A stretch of DNA of 17,664 nucleotides from a bacterium (lineage in GTDB: Bacteria; Ratteibacteria; UBA8468; B48-G9; JAFGKM01): positions 1 through 17,664 of the forward strand of contig JAGGVW010000242.1 of NCBI GenBank assembly GCA_021157805.1, written 5' to 3'. The first letter of the stretch is position 1. Each line of letters begins with the position of its first letter. The notes under the pieces are model-generated. The model worked only from the letters and a program-made list of their open reading frames with translations, was not told where the DNA came from and searched no databases. Position numbers and translations under genes: made by a program. Shown piece after piece: positions 14,307 to 17,664 of this stretch.

Positions 14307-14308
14307 TT
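14281..14308. repeat. 28-bp direct repeat, copy 2
   Basis: Identical to 13889-13916. It spans the start of the DUF5320-like gene and encodes the same nine-residue opening. Confidence 0.9.
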
Positions 14309-14347
14309 TTACCACCTCCTCTTGAAATTGAAAATCATTTTCATTTA
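14302..14347 (-). repeat. Conserved 46-bp leader, copy near 14.3 kb
   Basis: This stretch (start codon, SD AGGAGGTGG, spacer and Fur-like box) matches 16094-16139 at 44 of 46 positions. The likeness extends into the -10 region beyond it. A non-coding leader conserved this well between two neighbouring units implies shared regulation or recent duplication. Confidence 0.85.
14329..14343. promoter_or_regulatory. Fur-box-like operator, perfect 7-1-7 palindrome
   Basis: TGAAAATCATTTTCA is a perfect inverted repeat of two heptamers around one base. It has the 7-1-7 geometry of Fur-family boxes (typical core TGATAAT-n-ATTATCA). It begins at about +1 and ends near +15 of the predicted transcript, where a bound repressor would block initiation. 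The second unit has the same element at the same distance from its -10. That a Fur, Zur or PerR protein binds here is inference. Confidence 0.7.
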
Positions 14348-14349
14348 TA

Positions 14350-14377
14350 GTTATACCTTTTTCTTTATTTGTGTCAA
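14350..14377 (-). promoter_or_regulatory. Sigma70-type promoter of the downstream small-protein unit
   Basis: On the minus strand TTGACA (14377-14372) is followed after 16 bp by TATAAC (14355-14350). Transcription would start near 14343, inside the Fur-like palindrome, and read through the DUF5320-like and zinc-ribbon genes, perhaps on into the NSR-like gene. The promoter is closely similar in layout to the one at 16142-16170. Confidence 0.75.
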
Positions 14378-14398
14378 GAGATATGTTAAATAATGAAA

Positions 14399-14740
14399 TT
14401 AATTGTGATTGCAGGAACTTTCCCCAGGTTTTAATTCGCCTTTTAAATACTGGTCAATAACAGTATTTACATTCCCGCTAATTCCAAGAATACATTTTAC
14501 ACCATAATTTTCAAGAAGTTGAACTGCTTTTGGACCTGCTCCGCCTGCGATTAAAGTGTTTACACCATTTTCTTTTAAAAATTCAGGTAAAAACCCTGGT
14601 TGATGTCCAGGGTTTTGAACAAATTTTTCTTCTGTAATTTCACCATTTTCAATTTTGAAAAAAATATAACCTTCACATCTTCCAAAATGAAGAGAAACAT
14701 TTTCACCATCACAGGCAACAGCAACTATCTCATTTTTCAT
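14399..14740 (-). CDS. NifX/NifB-C-terminal-like (dinitrogenase Fe-Mo cofactor domain) small protein
   Basis: A 113-residue single-domain protein of the NifX/NafY/MTH1175-like fold. In nitrogen fixers these proteins bind FeMo-cofactor precursors, but they are widespread in anaerobes without nitrogenase. The family pattern is visible: VACDGENVSLHFGRCEGY near the N-terminus, then LIAGGAGPKAVQLLENYGVK and a short basic C-terminus ending in SSCNHN, with Cys and His that could bind metal. No other nif gene is present, so nitrogen fixation is not supported. It overlaps the longer NifX-like fusion gene by 11 bp, has only a weak SD and is probably translated by coupling to it. It is the last gene of the upstream Fur-box unit. 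Confidence 0.85.
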   Translation of the reverse strand: MKNEIVAVACDGENVSLHFGRCEGYIFFKIENGEITEEKFVQNPGHQPGFLPEFLKENGVNTLIAGGAGPKAVQLLENYGVKCILGISGNVNTVIDQYLKGELKPGESSCNHN

Positions 14741-15314
14741 CTTTTTCTTTAGTTAACTGTTCAATCCTTTTGGTTATTATTTCAATATTTTTCTTCATTT
14801 CTTCAAGTTGGCTTTTCAAAAACTTTAACTCTTCTTCTTTATTTATCGGACCTTGAGGGGAAACAGGAGGTTGAGGAGGAAATTGTGGTCCATATCCCAT
14901 CATACCTCTACCCATTCCCATACCTCTACCCATTCCCATACCCATTCCTGTTCCATAATGTCCTGGAACTGTAGGATTGGCTGCAAAACCTTTCAATTCC
15001 CCTTTCTTAAACTTCTCAACTGCATCTTTTACTCTCATACCTGCAACACCTGTTATTATTTTCACCCCTGCAGCATTAAAAACACCAAAAGAATTGGGAC
15101 CAACATTGCCTGTTATAACAACTTCTGCACCTTTATTAACAACAAACTGGGCTGCCTGGATTCCTGCTCCTGAAATTGCTGTCACACTTGAATTTTCAAA
15201 TGCCTTAAACTCATCTGTATCTGTCTCGTAAATAATAAAATAAGGACATCTGCCAAATCTTGGGTCAACCTGTGCTTCTAAATTATCACCAGTTGAAGTA
15301 ATACATACTTTCAT
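14730..15314 (-). CDS. NifX-like domain fused to Gly/Met-rich linker and coiled-coil tail
   Basis: A 194-residue three-part protein. Residues 1-115 form a NifX/MTH1175-like domain (opening MKVCITSTGD, DPRFGRCPYF at 17-26, TGNVGPNSFGVFNAAGVK). Residues about 118-145 are a Gly-Met-Arg repeat (GMGMGMGRGMGMGRGMMGYG), followed by a Pro-rich stretch. Residues 157-194 form a charged coiled coil of the same style as in the neighbouring small proteins. The fusion ties the NifX domain physically to the coiled-coil family and suggests that they assemble together, perhaps as a metal or cofactor carrier; that is inference. The start at 15314 has AGGAGGT just upstream. Similar NifX proteins with Gly-Met tails occur in other anaerobes as I remember. 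Confidence 0.85.
   Translation of the reverse strand: MKVCITSTGDNLEAQVDPRFGRCPYFIIYETDTDEFKAFENSSVTAISGAGIQAAQFVVNKGAEVVITGNVGPNSFGVFNAAGVKIITGVAGMRVKDAVEKFKKGELKGFAANPTVPGHYGTGMGMGMGRGMGMGRGMMGYGPQFPPQPPVSPQGPINKEEELKFLKSQLEEMKKNIEIITKRIEQLTKEKDEK
14904..14939. repeat. Two tandem 18-bp units in the NifX-fusion gene
   Basis: The unit ACCTCTACCCATTCCCAT occurs twice in direct succession (14904-14921, 14922-14939), followed by a partial copy. It encodes the GMGMGR-type repeat of the linker. It is a likely site of slippage and linker-length change. Confidence 0.85.
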
Positions 15315-15322
15315 AATACCTC

Positions 15323-15634
15323 CTATTTCTCATTTTTTTCAATTTCACTTATTCTTGCTTCAATTTGCTGTAGTTGGGACTTTAATGATTCTGCCTGCGA
15401 CTTTAAAATCTGTAATTCCTGTTCAGGGGTTATTTGGTAAATTCCATAGGGGTCAAAATAACCTGTCTGTGGCATATTCTGCCATGCCCAGTTTGCCTGC
15501 CATGTTGGCCAGGTTCCAGTCATCAAATACTGTGCTCCTGGTGGTAAAGTTCCCCATCCAGGAGAAAAACCAAATCTCATCCATCCTGGAAGACCTGTTA
15601 GATAATACATATATCTATGTCTATATCCTGCCAT
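15323..15634 (-). CDS. Small aromatic/Trp-rich protein with C-terminal coiled coil
   Basis: A 103-residue protein I cannot assign to a family with certainty. Residues 1-68 are rich in Tyr, Trp, Gly, Pro and Met (several Trp in the PTWQANWAWQNMPQTGYFDP stretch). Residues 72-103 form a coiled coil (PEQELQILKSQAESLKSQLQ and following) very like that of the DUF5320-like protein and the NifX fusion. There is no signal peptide, long hydrophobic helix or Cys. It lies between the NifX fusion gene (8 bp away) and another coiled-coil gene. The ATG at 15634 has the strong SD AAAGGAGGTGG; the in-frame GTG upstream is inside that SD. Confidence 0.75.
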   Translation of the reverse strand: MAGYRHRYMYYLTGLPGWMRFGFSPGWGTLPPGAQYLMTGTWPTWQANWAWQNMPQTGYFDPYGIYQITPEQELQILKSQAESLKSQLQQIEARISEIEKNEK

Positions 15635-15663
15635 TTCTACCACCTCCTTTTTGAATTAAATTA

Positions 15664-15870
15664 TCATTTTTTCTCAAGTTCTGCAATTCTTTCGTTTATA
15701 TATTTTAATTGTTCTTCTAAATCCTGCCTCATTTGTTTTAAATATGTTAACTCATCAATTCCATAAGGTTGGTAAAAATTCCAGTATGGAAAAGTTCCCC
15801 ACCAGTATCTTAAATATGGATAAAAATATGGTGCTAAAAACCAGCCAAAAGGTCCCATTCCAAATGGCAT
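15664..15870 (-). CDS. Small aromatic-rich protein with C-terminal coiled coil
   Basis: A 68-residue protein of unknown function. It opens MPFGMGPFGWF, a variant of the MPFGDGTGP opening found downstream, continues with a Phe/Tyr/Trp/Pro-rich segment (about 12-40) and ends with a coiled coil (about 41-68, YLKQMRQDLEEQLKYINERI). It is a short version of the same plan as its neighbours. The ATG at 15870 is preceded by the shared AAAGGAGGTGG-TAAAA leader. It is the second gene of the upstream Fur-box unit, with gaps of 15 and 29 bp to its neighbours. Confidence 0.75.
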   Translation of the reverse strand: MPFGMGPFGWFLAPYFYPYLRYWWGTFPYWNFYQPYGIDELTYLKQMRQDLEEQLKYINERIAELEKK

Positions 15871-15885
15871 TTTTACCACCTCCTT

Positions 15886-16098
15886 TTATTTCTGAATCTG
15901 ATAATAATTGTAATAAGGATTATAAAAAGGTGTTATTGGTCCATAAATTCCAGTCCACCACCATCTTGGCATCCAGGGAAACCATCTGCAAAAAGGAAAT
16001 GGATTACCTCTCCAGCCCCAGAAAGCATAAGGGAAACCACCATACAGATAACCCCATTTCCACCATCCAGGACCCCATATATTTCTTCCTCTTGGCAT
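15886..16098 (-). CDS. Small tryptophan-rich protein, first gene of the upstream Fur-box unit
   Basis: A 70-residue protein of unknown function with an extreme composition: 11 Trp, many Tyr and Phe, and numerous Gly, Pro and Arg. It opens MPRGRNIWGPGWWKWGY and ends in a Tyr/Asn-rich tail. It has one Cys and almost no acidic residues. Unlike its neighbours it has no coiled coil. The reading frame is supported by position: the strong promoter, Fur-like palindrome and AAAGGAGGTGG SD lead straight to the ATG at 16098, and the MPRG opening resembles the MPFG opening of the family. It could pack against the coiled-coil proteins through aromatic contacts, but that is a guess. Confidence 0.72.
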   Translation of the reverse strand: MPRGRNIWGPGWWKWGYLYGGFPYAFWGWRGNPFPFCRWFPWMPRWWWTGIYGPITPFYNPYYNYYQIQK

Positions 16099-16139
16099 TT
16101 TTACCACCTCCTTTTGAAATTGAAAACCATTTTCATTTA
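16094..16139 (-). repeat. Conserved 46-bp leader, copy near 16.1 kb
   Basis: Matches 14302-14347 at 44 of 46 positions. It comprises the start codon, the SD, the spacer and the Fur-like box of the upstream unit. Confidence 0.85.
16121..16135. promoter_or_regulatory. Fur-box-like operator, one mismatch
   Basis: TGAAAACCATTTTCA is the 7-1-7 inverted repeat seen at 14329-14343 with one unpaired position (16127). It lies at the same distance (six bases) from the -10 element as the other copy, so it would cover the transcription start. Confidence 0.65.
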
Positions 16140-16141
16140 TG

Positions 16142-16170
16142 ATTATAACCTTTTATATCAAAACTGTCAA
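16142..16170 (-). promoter_or_regulatory. Consensus sigma70-type promoter of the upstream small-protein unit
   Basis: On the minus strand TTGACA (16170-16165) and TATAAT (16147-16142) are both perfect consensus hexamers, with a 17-bp spacer. Predicted start is near 16135, at the edge of the Fur-like box. This should be a very strong promoter when not repressed. It would drive the Trp-rich gene, two coiled-coil genes and the two NifX-like genes. Confidence 0.85.
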
Positions 16171-16611
16171 CATTTCGCCATTTCTCAAAGACCTCTATAT
16201 AGCCGAACTTACAAATTTTAAAATCAATATAACTTTATATAATATAACTTCCTATTTGTGATTGTATTAACTACTCTAAAGGAATTAGGACTTGCCCTAA
16301 CTGTCAAATTCTGGTACTCTATCTGAATTATATTAGAAATGAGAAATGGTGTTTTAAAAAGATAGAGGAAATAGGGTAAAATTAAGATGCAGTGAACAGT
16401 TCAAAAAGCCAAATTCCGCGTCACAAAAGGGATTCCAAATAAAGTGGCGAAGTTGACTTGTCAAGAACGAAAAACAATGGTTTATTCGTATTTAATGTGG
16501 AGTAAATTTCATCAGATCAAAAATTCATCACCATTGTGGACTTTTAAATCCAAGATTAAATACTTAAAATGCAACTTAAATACGAAGGACCCTAAAATTT
16601 TTTAAATGTGA
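16171..16611. other. Non-coding spacer between divergent genes, with interleaved inverted repeats
   Basis: I find no gene in this 441-bp stretch. It carries two perfect inverted repeats in A-B-A'-B' order: ACAATGGT (16474-16481) with ACCATTGT (16530-16537), and TTCGTATTTAA (16485-16495) with TTAAATACGAA (16576-16586). There is also a small palindrome, TTGACTTGTCAA, at 16453-16464. On the minus strand TTGACA (16464-16459) lies 17 bp before TATTTG (16441-16436), a possible promoter reading toward 16200. Bases 16180-16380 show nothing I can name. Confidence 0.5.
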
Positions 16612-16617
16612 TATAAT
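16609..16617 (+). promoter_or_regulatory. Extended -10 promoter of the pagL-like gene
   Basis: TGATATAAT (16609-16617) is a perfect TG-n-TATAAT extended -10; no good -35 is seen at the expected distance. The predicted transcription start is about base 16624-16625, at the start codon itself, so the mRNA may be leaderless. Confidence 0.55.
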
Positions 16618-16624
16618 AGAAAAA

Positions 16625-17164
16625 ATGAGAGAAAAAATTGGAAAATTTTATAGTTTATTATTTCTGGTATTCTTCATAAGCAATGTTTTTTCTTTTGATA
16701 TAAGGAAGCCATCTTCAATTGATTGTTTTTCAGGATATGGAAAAGGACATTTAGATAGGCAGCCAGATTATAAATTTTCAATAGTTTCTGTTGATTTTTC
16801 CTATCCTGTTTCAAGTATGTGGGACTTTCAACTTGAACCATTTACTTCATATGTTTTTAATCCAGAGGATAATTTTGAAGTAGGAATTGCATTTTTTTTC
16901 AAATACAATCTTTTCAAAAAGAAAAAAGTTTCATCATATATAAAGGGAGGAAGTGGAATTATTTATATTTCTCAAGATAATTATGAACAATCAACAGATG
17001 TAAATTTTGTTGACCAAATATGTGCTGGAATAAAATTTATGGTAAAAAAAGCAGTTTTTTTTGTTGAATATAGATTCAGACATATTTCAAATGCAGGAAT
17101 AAAACATCCAAATTCTGGACTTAATTCAAATATTTATCTTTTTGGTTTTACTCTTCCTTTTTAA
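16625..17164 (+). CDS. PagL-like lipid A 3-O-deacylase (outer membrane)
   Basis: A 179-residue protein with an N-terminal signal peptide (hydrophobic 8-22, cleavage likely near VFS-FD), then alternating strands of an outer-membrane beta-barrel, ending in Phe as many outer-membrane proteins do. The motif FRHISNAGIKHPNSG (151-165) is that of the PagL/acyloxyacyl hydrolase family, which removes an acyl chain from lipid A; H153 and S155 match the catalytic His and Ser. By my alignment the residue at the position of the Pseudomonas PagL glutamate is N167, which may alter the triad or simply mark the broader family. The start at 16625 has no SD but follows an extended -10 directly. The lpxB gene follows 2 bp downstream, which supports a lipid A role. 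Confidence 0.78.
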   Translation: MREKIGKFYSLLFLVFFISNVFSFDIRKPSSIDCFSGYGKGHLDRQPDYKFSIVSVDFSYPVSSMWDFQLEPFTSYVFNPEDNFEVGIAFFFKYNLFKKKKVSSYIKGGSGIIYISQDNYEQSTDVNFVDQICAGIKFMVKKAVFFVEYRFRHISNAGIKHPNSGLNSNIYLFGFTLPF

Positions 17165-17166
17165 AA

Positions 17167-17664
17167 ATGAAAATATCCATTCTTGCCGGTGAAATTTCTG
17201 GTGATAATTATGGAGCACTCCTTGTAAAAAACTTAAAACAATTATCTCCCCAAATAGAAATTTCTGGCACAGGTGGGGAAAAGATGAGAAAAGAAGGAGT
17301 GCAAATTATTGAAGGTATGCCGACAGGTTATATGGGGTATTCATCTATTATCTTCAAATTACCTGAATATCTGAAATTTTTTAAAAAAGTGGTTTCTGAG
17401 ATAAATAATACTAAACCAGATATAATTATTTTTGTTGACAATCCAGGTTTTAATTTAAAAGTTGCAGAAACACTTGGAAAAAAATTTTTAAAGGTTTATT
17501 ACATACCTCCAAAAGTTTGGGCTCACAATTATAAAAGAGTAAAAAAAATAAAGAGAAATATAGACCTTGTTATTCCAATATTTCCATTTGAAAAAGAAAT
17601 ATATGAGAGAGAAAAAATCCCTTTTAAGTATCTTGGACATCCTGTTGTTGACCTTATTCAGAAA
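17167..17664 (+). CDS. lpxB: Lipid-A-disaccharide synthase, 5' part (cut by window edge)
   Basis: The first 166 codons of LpxB, which joins UDP-2,3-diacylglucosamine and lipid X to form the lipid A disaccharide at the inner membrane. Family landmarks seen are the opening ISILAGEISGDNYGALL, GTGGEKMRKEGV, the IIIFVDNPGFNLKVA segment, VYYIPPKVWAH (corresponding to the usual YYxSPxVWAW) and LGHPVVDLI. The frame is open to base 17664 with no stop. It starts at the ATG at 17167, just after the pagL-like stop (TAAAAATG), with no separate SD, so translation is probably coupled. Its presence marks the organism as lipopolysaccharide-bearing. Confidence 0.92.
   Translation, partial: MKISILAGEISGDNYGALLVKNLKQLSPQIEISGTGGEKMRKEGVQIIEGMPTGYMGYSSIIFKLPEYLKFFKKVVSEINNTKPDIIIFVDNPGFNLKVAETLGKKFLKVYYIPPKVWAHNYKRVKKIKRNIDLVIPIFPFEKEIYEREKIPFKYLGHPVVDLIQK

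Noticed and set aside
14904..14939. CRISPR-like repeat
   Set aside because: It consists of adjacent 18-bp units without spacers, inside a coding frame that explains them.
14853..15231. Plus-strand frames antisense to the NifX fusion gene
   Set aside because: The His/Ser/Thr repeats are the complement of the Gly-Met codons; there is no SD, and two frames compete over the same DNA.
14399..15314. Nitrogen fixation genes
   Set aside because: The NifX-like domain is widespread in anaerobes without nitrogenase; no other nif gene is in the window.
15744..16142. Plus-strand 132-residue frame over the small-protein genes
   Set aside because: It is antisense to two SD-led genes, and its repeated FLPPPF segments are only the complement of the shared SD leader.

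Overview
The window is AT-rich DNA, probably from an anaerobic, Gram-negative (diderm) bacterium. Lipid A genes (a PagL-like deacylase and lpxB) at the right edge imply an outer membrane. An ion-pumping Mbx/MBS-type respiratory complex, a CoA-disulfide/polysulfide reductase-type flavoprotein and NifX-like/DUF5320-like small proteins point to an anaerobic, possibly sulfur-linked, perhaps thermophilic life style. I cannot name the phylum from sequence alone; an uncultured candidate lineage is likely.

Layout. (1) 1-206, plus strand: the 3' end of an iron-sulfur-loop DNA glycosylase-like gene, with an in-frame stop. (2) 207-347: a locally GC-rich gap with several small hairpins. (3) 348-10407, minus strand: a tightly packed operon for a 13-subunit Mrp-antiporter/complex I-like complex. 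Its gene order B, C, D, EF, G, H, H', M, J, K, L, N is that of the archaeal mbx (MBS, sulfane-sulfur reductase) operon as I remember it. The last gene fuses the NuoI/MbxN ferredoxin subunit to a GltD/NfnB-like FAD/NAD(P)H module. (4) 10459-13642, minus: an ArsR-family regulator, a D-2-hydroxyacid dehydrogenase, subunit A (MrpE-like) and a CoA-disulfide reductase/NSR-like flavoprotein with redox Cys43. (5) 13725-16098, minus: two adjacent transcription units of small Gly/Met/aromatic-rich proteins. Several share a C-terminal coiled coil, and one fuses that tail to a NifX-like domain. Each unit starts with nearly the same sigma70-type promoter, a Fur-box-like 7-1-7 palindrome and a very strong Shine-Dalgarno (SD) leader. 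(6) 16171-16624: a non-coding gap with interleaved inverted repeats. (7) 16625-17664, plus: pagL-like gene and lpxB (cut by the window edge).

Working model. The membrane complex couples electron transfer between ferredoxin and/or NAD(P)H and an acceptor to Na+/H+ movement. Its large subunit lacks both the [NiFe] cysteines of hydrogenases and, by my alignment, the quinone His and Tyr of complex I. It is therefore best read as an MBS-like or ferredoxin:NAD(P) oxidoreductase rather than a hydrogenase or quinone reductase. The neighbouring NSR-like flavoprotein and ArsR regulator fit a sulfur-responsive module resembling the Pyrococcus SurR/NSR/MBS set. The Fur-box-controlled small-protein units next door may be a metal-responsive accessory system, and they are the least understood and most interesting part of the window.
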